Notes under the pieces: model-generated
Told to the model about the DNA's origin: nothing
What the model saw: the letters and a program-made list of their open reading frames with translations, nothing else
Databases searched by the model: none
Source of the DNA: CAIYPH01 sp043744375
GTDB taxonomy: Bacteria; Pseudomonadota; Alphaproteobacteria; Acetobacterales; Acetobacteraceae
NCBI GenBank assembly: GCA_043744375.1
Contig: JAYTUU010000051.1
Span: forward strand, 1 to 8,360
DNA: 8,360 bases
Direction: 5' to 3'
Translations under genes and position numbers: made by a program
Shown: piece by piece, positions 1 through 6,118 of the stretch
Layout: each line of letters starts with the position of its first letter
How positions within the stretch are numbered: the first letter of the stretch is position 1

Positions 1-147
1 CACCGCCAGCAGCGACAACAGTAGCACCTCGTCGAGCGGATAGACGACCTTCACCGCTTGACGAGGATCAGGCAACTCACTGAAATGACCGAGAAAGACA
101 GTCGCCTCGAAAAATGCACCACAGTCTGTTGCCAGGTCGTCCATCAT
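1..147 (-). CDS. ISAs1-family transposase, N-terminal fragment (cut by window edge)
   Basis: Reading the minus strand from the ATG at 147-145 gives 49 open codons to the window edge. The peptide contains FSELPDPRQ (residues 22-30) followed by a VVYPLDEVLLLSLLAV stretch. The F-x-x-L-x-DPR-x...YPL-x-E-x-L-L-L pattern is typical of the N-terminal associated domain of ISAs1 / H-repeat-type transposases, which precedes the DDE catalytic domain. A GGAGG sits five bases before this ATG; a second ATG follows immediately at 144-142 and could equally be the start. The catalytic domain would lie left of position 1, so I cannot tell whether the gene is intact. The name rests on motif recall, without an alignment. 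Confidence 0.75.
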   Translation of the reverse strand, partial: MMDDLATDCGAFFEATVFLGHFSELPDPRQAVKVVYPLDEVLLLSLLAV

Positions 148-231
148 CGTCCTCCACGCAGCCGGTCAGAGAACACGCACAGATTCAGCAATTCAGCCGT
201 TTGTCACGCGATCTTTCACCCGATTGCCCTG
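1..231 (-). mobile_element. Insertion sequence end (ISAs1-type), right-hand portion
   Basis: The transposase start at 147 is preceded by 84 bases of leader ending, on the minus strand, with CAGGGCAATCGGGTG (217-231). A terminus beginning CAGGG fits my recollection of ISAs1-type ends. Immediately outside, from 232, begins sequence matching an internal part of the palindromic repeat seen intact at 7336-7374, so the homology break at 231/232 independently marks the likely insertion point. The other IS end and the target duplication are outside the window. The exact boundary is an inference. Confidence 0.5.
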
Positions 232-460
232 CCAGTGGCCCTTGGATCCCTCGACTGCTCGCGGCTGGATGTGCTGCCTTGGGCGGAGCGCCATCGATCT
301 CGCCGGGTTCACTGGCGAAGCCCAGAATCCCGTGCGGTCCGCAATGCCGAATTGCCTGCGCGCAAGCATGAACGGGGTTATCAACCGAAGGCCGTTGATC
401 CAGCCGCCAGCAGTCACGGGATCAAAGGGCCGCCGGCCCTTTGCCGCCGGAGGCGCGCTT
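232..460. repeat. Palindromic intergenic repeat, left copy (truncated by IS)
   Basis: This non-coding block has imperfect inverted arms at 232-270 and 398-436 (33/39 complementary), which would fold as a long stem with a loop of about 127 bases. Its right arm, 383-460, matches the reverse complement of 7312-7389 at 74 of 78 positions. Its left arm matches 7336-7374 directly at 33 of 39. The middle shares only short words with the right copy, such as ATTGCCTGCG (351-360 and 7470-7479) and GGCGAAGCC. The copy lacks the outer end of the left arm, where the IS begins. The remaining bases between 461 and the gene end at 532 show no gene or motif I can support. Confidence 0.75.
423..443. terminator. 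Hairpin, probable terminator for the minus-strand operon
   Basis: A perfect 9-bp stem, CAAAGGGCC (423-431) and GGCCCTTTG (435-443), closes on a GCC loop. It lies about 90 bases beyond the stop codon of the last gene of the minus-strand operon (532). It has no U-tract on either strand, so termination is inferred from stem strength and position; it could simply be a structural part of the repeat. Confidence 0.4.
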
Positions 461-531
461 GCTTGCCGAGAGTCTTGAGGCGCATGACATCGATCTGATC
501 GTCTGCGTCGTCTCCCGCCTCCCTTCCTTTG

Positions 532-1452
532 CTACTCCCCACCCAGCCGCGCCGGGAACCCGGGCGCGCGGAGTGGCGTCTTCATTGCGTCTTCCAGCAG
601 TTTGACCGCCATCGTTGACCACGCTGTGCCGCCGTATTCCGCCCGCGCGCGGATGAACGTCTGCATGGTCTGGCCGGCAAGATCGAGTGGCACGCCGAAT
701 TGCTGCCCCAACCGCATCGCGAATCCGAGGTCCTTGCAGGCGAGGTCCATGGTGAAGGCGATATCGTAGCTGCCGTTCAGCACAAGCTGCGTTTCCGTCT
801 CGTGCACAAAACTATTGCCCGAGCTTGCCTTGATCGCATGGAACGCCTGCCCGAGATCGAGCCCCCCGCGTGCGGCCAGCATCATCGCCTCGCCGGCGGC
901 GATCAGATGGATGAACGCGAGCATGTTGGTGATCACCTTCATCACCGCCGCACTGCCGAGCGGCCCCATATACAGGATCGTCCGCCCCATCGCCTCCAGC
1001 GCCGGCCGATGCCGCGCGAATAGCTCCGCATCCCCGCCCGCAAGCACCGTGATCTCGCCCGACTCCGCCAGATGCACCCCCCCGGTCACCGGCGCTTCCA
1101 GCGTCGCCACCCCCGCCTCCGCCGCAATACCCGCAAGCCGAATAATCGCCTCCTGATCGTTCGTGCTCATTTCGATCCACGTGCCGCCTCGCCCCAGCCC
1201 CGCCAGCAACCCATCGGCCCCACGCAGCACCGCCTCGGACGCCGCCGGACTCGGCAGACACGTGATCACCGCATCGACCCCTTCCGCCGCCGCCCGCGCC
1301 GACCCCGCCGCCTGCGCGCCCAGTGCCACCAGCCGCGCCACCGCCACCGCGTCCCGATCATGAACCCGCATTGCGAACCCCGCGCGCACCAGGCTGCCCG
1401 CCAGCTTGGCCCCGAGATGCCCCAGGCCCACGAACCCATACCGCATGGTCAT
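532..1452 (-). CDS. NAD(P)-dependent beta-hydroxyacid dehydrogenase (3-hydroxyisobutyrate dehydrogenase family)
   Basis: A 306-residue cytosolic oxidoreductase of the beta-hydroxyacid dehydrogenase family, which interconverts a beta-hydroxy acid and its semialdehyde or keto form using NAD(P). The Rossmann motif G9-x-G11-x-x-G14 is at the N-terminus, with D32-R33 at the end of the second strand. The substrate-binding segment reads EAPVTGG (119-125), with Thr for the usual Ser. The catalytic lysine is K172 in GSAAVMKVITN, and K240-D241-L242 matches the conserved C-terminal helix motif. Length is normal for the family. The start at 1452 is chosen because GGAAGG lies seven bases upstream; a second Met two codons later is too distant. 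It is the last gene of its operon, 15 bases after the dehydratase. The substrate is unknown; tartronate semialdehyde and 3-hydroxyisobutyrate type substrates are both possible. Confidence 0.88.
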   Translation of the reverse strand: MTMRYGFVGLGHLGAKLAGSLVRAGFAMRVHDRDAVAVARLVALGAQAAGSARAAAEGVDAVITCLPSPAASEAVLRGADGLLAGLGRGGTWIEMSTNDQEAIIRLAGIAAEAGVATLEAPVTGGVHLAESGEITVLAGGDAELFARHRPALEAMGRTILYMGPLGSAAVMKVITNMLAFIHLIAAGEAMMLAARGGLDLGQAFHAIKASSGNSFVHETETQLVLNGSYDIAFTMDLACKDLGFAMRLGQQFGVPLDLAGQTMQTFIRARAEYGGTAWSTMAVKLLEDAMKTPLRAPGFPARLGGE

Positions 1453-1467
1453 GCCATGTCCTTCCGT

Positions 1468-2679
1468 TCAGCGCGGATGATTGAGCGGCCCGAACACCGG
1501 CACCAGATGCAAATCCTTCCCGGTATACGGATGCGCCAGCGCAACTTCCTCGTCGAGTTCCACGCCAAGCCCAGGCGCATCGGGCACGATCACATACCCC
1601 TCCTCCCAGCGGATCGGCGTCTTCAGGATGGCCGCATGAAACCCAGTCCAGTCCTCGATACTTTCGAGAATGAGGAAATTCGGGCTGCACGCCGCCAACT
1701 GGATGTTGGCCGCCCCCTCGATCGGCCCGCAATACAAATGCGGCGCAATCTGCGCGTAGTACGCCTCCGCCATCCCCGCGATCTTCTTCGCCTCCAGCAA
1801 CCCGCCAACCCGCCCCAGCGCCATCTGCAAAATCGACGCCGCCCGCAACTCCAATACGCGCGCGAACTCATACTTCGTCGTCAACCGCTCGCCCGTCGCA
1901 ATGGGAATTGTCGTCTGCCGCGCCACGATCGCCATCTCCTCCGGCTTCTCCGGCGGCACCGGCTCCTCGAACCACAGCGGATCATACGGCTCCAGCTTGC
2001 GCGCCAGCCGGATCGCACCCGAGGTCGTGAACTGCCCATGCGTGCCGAACAACAAATCGGCGCGCGTGCCCACCGCCGCGCGAATGCGCTTGCAGAACGC
2101 CTCGGACAACTCCATCCGCTCCAGGCTCGGCTGCCGCGGATCGAACGTCGAATAATCCCCGGCCGGATCGAACTTCAACCCGGTGAATCCCATCGCCACA
2201 TACTCAAGCGCCCGCTCCGCCGCCGCGTCGGCATCCCGATACACCACAGGGTCGCTATACGCATGGCCGTCCCCGGCGCGCGGATACAGATACGTATAGC
2301 TGCGCAACCGCTCATGCACCTTGCCGCCAAGCAGCGCATGCACCGGCTTGCCGAGCGCCTTGCCGTTGATGTCCCACAACGCCATTTCGATCCCGGACAG
2401 TACGCCCATCAGCGAAATATCGGGCCGCATCGAATAGCCGCGCCCGTAAACATTGCGCCACAACAATTCGATGGCGAACGGGTCCGCGCCCAGCACATGA
2501 TGCTCGAACACGTCCTCGATCATCTTCACCACCACCGATGGCGCGAAACTCGCGGCATAAACCTCACCCACCCCCTCGATCCCGTTATCGGTCACGAGCT
2601 TGACGAAGATGAAATAGCGCCCGCCATTGAACGGCGGCGGATTGCCGACAACGAACGTCTTGAGGGCCTGGATTTTCAT
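1468..2679 (-). CDS. Mandelate racemase/muconate lactonizing enzyme family protein (galactonate dehydratase-like)
   Basis: A 403-residue enolase-superfamily protein with an N-terminal capping domain (about 1-125), a modified TIM barrel (about 130-350) and a C-terminal tail. Members abstract the proton alpha to a carboxylate and either dehydrate sugar acids or epimerise. Visible active-site elements are LKFDP (168-172) on the second strand, metal ligands E238 (FEEP) and E264 (TGERL), catalytic H314 (APHLY) and E339. The LARKLEPYDPLWFEEP region resembles D-galactonate and D-mannonate dehydratases. The strand carrying the first metal ligand reads GTHGQ (212-216): the position usually Asp is Gly, while the following His (H214) matches the acid-catalyst His of galactonate dehydratase. 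The gene sits 19 bases after the alcohol dehydrogenase, with only a weak ribosome site (CTGAG). The family is clear; the substrate, and whether it dehydrates or epimerises, are not. Confidence 0.88.
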   Translation of the reverse strand: MKIQALKTFVVGNPPPFNGGRYFIFVKLVTDNGIEGVGEVYAASFAPSVVVKMIEDVFEHHVLGADPFAIELLWRNVYGRGYSMRPDISLMGVLSGIEMALWDINGKALGKPVHALLGGKVHERLRSYTYLYPRAGDGHAYSDPVVYRDADAAAERALEYVAMGFTGLKFDPAGDYSTFDPRQPSLERMELSEAFCKRIRAAVGTRADLLFGTHGQFTTSGAIRLARKLEPYDPLWFEEPVPPEKPEEMAIVARQTTIPIATGERLTTKYEFARVLELRAASILQMALGRVGGLLEAKKIAGMAEAYYAQIAPHLYCGPIEGAANIQLAACSPNFLILESIEDWTGFHAAILKTPIRWEEGYVIVPDAPGLGVELDEEVALAHPYTGKDLHLVPVFGPLNHPR

Positions 2680-2698
2680 CTCAGATCACATTTTCATT

Positions 2699-3775
2699 TC
2701 AAAATACAATCACATTGCGCAACGCCTCGCCCCGCACCACCGAGGCAATCGCCGCGTTGATCTCCTCCAGCGGATACCGCCCAGTGATCAACTCGTCGAG
2801 CTTGAGGCGCCCGTCCTTGTACAGCTCGACAATCTTCGGCACGTCGATACGAATGCGCGCAGACCCCATCTTCGAGCCGATGATCCGCTGCCCATCCGCC
2901 GCCAGCCACCCCGGATCGAAACTCGCCATCACCCCGCTCGCCGGCATGCCGACGATCACCGTGCTGCCGTTGCGCTTCATCAACCCGATCGCCTGCTCCA
3001 CAACCTTGCCCGCACCCACCGTCACGAACACGAAATCGGCCCGCCGCCCGCCGGTGATCTCCGCCACCACCGCCGCCAAGTCCGACCGCTTGGCGTTCAA
3101 CGCATGCGTCGCCCCGAACCGCAACGCCGCCGCCAGCTTCTCCTCACTCAAATCCACCGCAATCACCGGCGACGCCCCCGCCAGCCGCGCCCCCTGCACC
3201 GCATTCAATCCAACCCCGCCGGTGCCGATCACCACCACCGAATTCCCCGCCTTCACGCCGGCGGTGTTCACCACCGCGCCCACCCCGGTGATCACGCCAC
3301 AGCCGATCAGCGACGCACTGTCCAACGGCACATCCTTCGGGATCGCCACCGCCTGCGACGCCTCCACAACCACATACTCCGCGAACGCCCCGGTCCGCAG
3401 CCCATGCACAATACTCTCCCCCGCCTTGCTCAACGGCGACTGCGCATCGAGCGGAAACACCGCCTCGCAAAACACCTGCGCGCCCTCGGCACACGACACG
3501 CACTGCCCACAAAACCGGATCAACGTCACCACCACATGATCGCCGACCGCGACATGACGCACCCCGGCACCCACCTCCTCAACCACCCCCGCCGCCTCAT
3601 GCCCGAACACCGCCGGCAACGTGCCGCCCCAGGCGCCCTGCGCATAGAAAATATCGCTGTGACAAATCGCACACGCCGCCACCTTCACCCGGATTTCCCC
3701 CGGCCCCGGCGCCGCCAATGCGATCTCCTCGATGACCAGCGGTTGGCCAAACTCACGGCAAACGGCAGCTCGCAT
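2699..3775 (-). CDS. Zinc-dependent alcohol dehydrogenase, class III-like
   Basis: A 358-residue medium-chain dehydrogenase that would oxidise an alcohol or hemithioacetal with NAD. Catalytic zinc ligands C38, H59-E60 (GHE) and C159 (GCG) are present. The structural zinc set C89, C92, C95 and C103 is complete. The coenzyme domain carries G184-T-G-G-V-G189 with D208 at the end of the second strand, favouring NAD over NADP. The LIGCGVITGVGAVVNTA segment resembles class III and mycothiol/NDMA-dependent enzymes, which act on formaldehyde adducts or alcohols. It is the first gene of the minus-strand operon, and GGGAG lies upstream of the start. If the divergent Rieske enzyme releases formaldehyde by demethylation, this enzyme could remove it, but that role is inferred from position. 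A general alcohol dehydrogenase for a pathway intermediate is equally possible. Confidence 0.88.
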   Translation of the reverse strand: MRAAVCREFGQPLVIEEIALAAPGPGEIRVKVAACAICHSDIFYAQGAWGGTLPAVFGHEAAGVVEEVGAGVRHVAVGDHVVVTLIRFCGQCVSCAEGAQVFCEAVFPLDAQSPLSKAGESIVHGLRTGAFAEYVVVEASQAVAIPKDVPLDSASLIGCGVITGVGAVVNTAGVKAGNSVVVIGTGGVGLNAVQGARLAGASPVIAVDLSEEKLAAALRFGATHALNAKRSDLAAVVAEITGGRRADFVFVTVGAGKVVEQAIGLMKRNGSTVIVGMPASGVMASFDPGWLAADGQRIIGSKMGSARIRIDVPKIVELYKDGRLKLDELITGRYPLEEINAAIASVVRGEALRNVIVF

Positions 3776-3955
3776 GGCACCACACTCCCGAACGGATCGG
3801 CATGCTTATGACGGCTCACGCCCGCCAGCACAAACAGCGATCTCGACCAATCGTGAGAGCCGGCAAGGCCCCGCTTTGGCGCCCGAGGCCCGCTCCCTCC
3901 CCCGATTGACGCCGGCGCGACCGTGATCCACACCCCATAGCTGCGGAGGAACCAA
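3776..3955. promoter_or_regulatory. Divergent promoter region between the two operons
   Basis: The 180 bases separate the start codons of two oppositely transcribed operons and must hold both promoters unless they are read from elsewhere. On the plus strand a TTGACG (3906-3911) resembles a -35 box, but no convincing -10 follows at normal spacing. GGAGGA (3946-3951) precedes the Rieske ATG by four bases and fixes that start. An imperfect inverted repeat, GGCTCACG (3813-3820) and CGTGAGAGCC (3852-3861), with a two-base bulge, could be an operator. The shared region suggests co-regulation of the operons. No regulator gene is in the window. Confidence 0.55.
3805..3833 (-). promoter_or_regulatory. 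Candidate sigma-70 promoter for the minus-strand operon
   Basis: On the minus strand TTGTGC (3833-3828) and CATAAG (3810-3805) are separated by 17 bases. They match the consensus at three and four of six positions. The -10 lies about 30 bases before the alcohol dehydrogenase start, leaving room for a short leader. This is a weak match in GC-rich DNA and could be chance. Confidence 0.3.
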
Positions 3956-5146
3956 ATGCCACCCCACGCCATCGCCAAGCTCGTCGCCGCCCAGACCCCC
4001 GGCACCGGCCTGGCCCGCGCCTTCTATGCCGATCCCGCGGTCTACGCGCACGACATGGCGCGCATTTTCCTGCGCCACTGGCTCTGCGTCGGCCATGCCA
4101 GCGCCCTCCCCGCACCCGGCGATTTCGAAGTCACCGACTACGGCGACGAGTCCGTCATCATCGCCCGCGGCCATGACGGCGTGATCCGCGCCATGCTGAA
4201 CGTCTGCCGCCACCGTGGCGCCGAGGTCTGCCCCGCCCGCGCCGGCAACACCGCCTTCTTCGCCTGCCCCTATCACGGCTGGACCTACGCGCTCGACGGC
4301 CGTCTGCAATCCGCCCGCCACATGCCGGCCGATTTCGACCGCGCCGCCCATGGCCTGCGCCCGATCGCCTGCCGCGTCGTCGTCGGCGTCATCTTCATCA
4401 ACTTCGCCGCCGATCCGCTGCGCTTCGACGATGTCGCCACCACCGTCGAAGGCTCACTCGGCCGCTACGGCTGGACGGATGCGCGGATCGCCCACCGCGA
4501 GACCTACGAGATCGGCGGCAACTGGAAACTCGCCGTCGAGAACTACGTCGAATGCTACCACTGCGCCCCCGCCCACCCCGAATATTCGAAGCTCCACGCC
4601 CTCGAACAGCCCGCCCCCCGCATCGCCACCCTCAACGCCCGCATGGAAGCCCGCACCCGGGCCCTCGGCATCGACATCGCCACCCGCACGCACTGGTCCT
4701 CCGATGCCGGCGAGGAGGCGATCGATTGCTTCCGCTACGCCCTCTATGACGGCGTGCAAACCGGTAGCCCCGACGGCTCCCCCGTCGCCCCCCTGATGGG
4801 CGAATTCACCGACTACGACGGCGGCGTCACCTCCATCCATCTCGGCCCCGCGAGCTTCTTCGTCGCCTACGCCGATCACGGCGTCATCTACCGCTTCATG
4901 CCGCGCACCCCCGGCACCTGCGCGATGGAACTCATCTGGCTCGTCCGCGGTGACGCCGAACCCGGCCGCGACTACGACCCCGAACGCCTGGTCTGGCTCT
5001 GGCGCGTGACGAGCGAGGCCGACAAGCGCATCATCGAACACACCGCCAAGGGCGTCCGCTCCAGCTTCTACACCCCCGGCCCGCTCGCGCCGATGGAAAC
5101 CAACGAACGCCGCTATCTCGAATGGTACCTCAAAGAACTCCTCTGA
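3956..5146 (+). CDS. Rieske non-heme iron oxygenase, alpha subunit (quaternary-amine demethylase-like)
   Basis: A 396-residue oxygenase component that would use O2 and electrons from a separate reductase to hydroxylate or demethylate a small substrate. The Rieske [2Fe-2S] cluster ligands are C84-x-H86 (CRH) and C104-x-x-H107 (CPYH). The mononuclear iron site is in NYVECYHCAPAH, with H202 and H207 as ligands and D356 (SEAD) the probable third. The residue bridging the two metal centres is E199, where naphthalene dioxygenase-type enzymes have Asp; Glu is known in carnitine oxygenase CntA. The C-terminal FYTPGPL motif (371-377) also resembles the glycine betaine, stachydrine and carnitine oxygenases. 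It is the first gene of the plus operon, behind a strong GGAGGA site. No beta subunit, ferredoxin or reductase is nearby. Type of reaction and substrate are inferred; an aromatic substrate is not excluded. Confidence 0.88.
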   Translation: MPPHAIAKLVAAQTPGTGLARAFYADPAVYAHDMARIFLRHWLCVGHASALPAPGDFEVTDYGDESVIIARGHDGVIRAMLNVCRHRGAEVCPARAGNTAFFACPYHGWTYALDGRLQSARHMPADFDRAAHGLRPIACRVVVGVIFINFAADPLRFDDVATTVEGSLGRYGWTDARIAHRETYEIGGNWKLAVENYVECYHCAPAHPEYSKLHALEQPAPRIATLNARMEARTRALGIDIATRTHWSSDAGEEAIDCFRYALYDGVQTGSPDGSPVAPLMGEFTDYDGGVTSIHLGPASFFVAYADHGVIYRFMPRTPGTCAMELIWLVRGDAEPGRDYDPERLVWLWRVTSEADKRIIEHTAKGVRSSFYTPGPLAPMETNERRYLEWYLKELL

Positions 5147-5168
5147 CCCCGCGCAAGGAGACCCCGCC

Positions 5169-6104
5169 ATGACCGACGATCTCGACGCTGCCCTCGGCTT
5201 CGCCCCGGACTACGACGCCGCCATCCCGTACATGCAGCGCACCCGCGACTACTACAAGGCGATCGGCTACACGACGCCCTATCGCTGGGCCCACCCTATC
5301 GGCGCGCCCTTCACCCCCCTGCGCAAGCCGCTCGCCCAGTCCCGCATCACCATCATCACCACCGCCGCCCCCTACCAGCCCGGCAAGGGCGACCAAGGCC
5401 CGGGTGCCGCCTATAATGGCAGCGCCAAATTCTACCAGGTCTATGACGGCGACACGTCGCAGCCGCACGACACCCGCATCTCCCATATCGGCTACGACCG
5501 CAAACACACCACCGCCACCGACAGCAACAGCTGGTTCCCCCTCCCGCAACTCCTCCGCCTCGCCGCCGCCGGCCGCATCGGCGCGGTCGGCCCCCGCTTC
5601 TTCGGCGCCCCCACCAACCGCAGCCACCGCGTCACCATCGACACCGATGCGCCGGACATCCTCGCCCGCTGCCAGGCCGACGGCATCGACGCCGCCATCA
5701 TCGTTCCCAACTGCCCGGTCTGCCACCAGACCGCGAGCCTCACCGCCCGCCACCTCGAAGCCAACGGCATTCCCACCATCGTCATGGGCTGCGCGAAAGA
5801 CATCGTCGAACACGCCGGCGTCGCCCGCTTCCTGTTCAGCGACTTCCCTCTCGGCAATTCCGCCGGCCGCCCGCACGACGAGGCCTCGCAGGAATTCACC
5901 CTCGAACTCGCACTGAAACTCCTCGAATCCGCCATCGCCCCCCAAACCACCGTCCAGTCGCCGCTGCGCTGGTCCGAGGATGCCAGCTGGAAACTCGACT
6001 ATCTGAACCTGCAACAGATCGGCACCGAGGAACTTGCCCGCCGCCGCGCCGAATTCGACCGCCAGAAAGACCTCGCCCGCGGCAACCGCGTCGCCGCCGC
6101 CTGA
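5169..6104 (+). CDS. PrdB/GrdB-like reductase family protein, cysteine form
   Basis: A 311-residue protein resembling the glycine/betaine/sarcosine/D-proline reductase selenoprotein B family, closest in my reading to PrdB of D-proline reductase. Shared features, in order, are PFTPLRKPL (47-55), a TTAAPYQ strand end, the RISHIGYDR segment (103-111), D118-x-N120-x-x-F-P-L, and VPNCPVCHQTA (179-189) followed by LEANGIPT. In PrdB the redox centre is Sec-x-x-Cys-His; here it is C182-x-x-C185-H186, and the first position is an ordinary TGC codon (5712-5714). C208 is a further cysteine. In anaerobes the family reductively cleaves a C-N bond together with partner subunits, and none of those partners is seen here. 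AAGGAG lies upstream of the ATG, 22 bases after the oxygenase stop. The family assignment is fairly secure. The activity in this setting is unknown and may not be a Stickland-type reduction. Confidence 0.75.
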   Translation: MTDDLDAALGFAPDYDAAIPYMQRTRDYYKAIGYTTPYRWAHPIGAPFTPLRKPLAQSRITIITTAAPYQPGKGDQGPGAAYNGSAKFYQVYDGDTSQPHDTRISHIGYDRKHTTATDSNSWFPLPQLLRLAAAGRIGAVGPRFFGAPTNRSHRVTIDTDAPDILARCQADGIDAAIIVPNCPVCHQTASLTARHLEANGIPTIVMGCAKDIVEHAGVARFLFSDFPLGNSAGRPHDEASQEFTLELALKLLESAIAPQTTVQSPLRWSEDASWKLDYLNLQQIGTEELARRRAEFDRQKDLARGNRVAAA

Positions 6105-6118
6105 AGGAAGCCACGCTC

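Noticed and set aside
58..498. A 146-codon plus-strand frame, and a similar short frame at 7289-7489 on the minus strand
   Set aside because: Their matching ends (GIKGPPALCRRRRA) arise only because both cross the palindromic repeat. The first also runs antisense to the transposase start.
461..531. In-frame plus-strand peptide LAESLEAHDIDLIVCVV, possibly a gene remnant
   Set aside because: It is too short, with no start and no family I recognise; it could be chance.
1072..2760. A 562-codon plus-strand open frame across two genes
   Set aside because: It runs antisense to the dehydrogenase and dehydratase genes, is extremely rich in Arg, His and Pro, shows no recognisable domain, and is explained by GC-rich composition of real genes on the other strand.
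2627..3811. A 394-codon plus-strand open frame
   Set aside because: It is the antisense shadow of the zinc alcohol dehydrogenase, whose metal-ligand and coenzyme motifs are all intact. The shadow protein is low complexity, rich in Arg, His and Pro.
5712..5714. Selenocysteine decoding in the PrdB-like gene
   Set aside because: The codon at the Sec position is TGC, and no in-frame TGA interrupts the gene.
5130..6014. Minus-strand open frames of 294 codons (5130-6014) and 238 codons (4454-5170)
   Set aside because: They are antisense to the PrdB-like and Rieske genes, and their Gly/Ala/Val repeats reflect the complement of C-ending codons.
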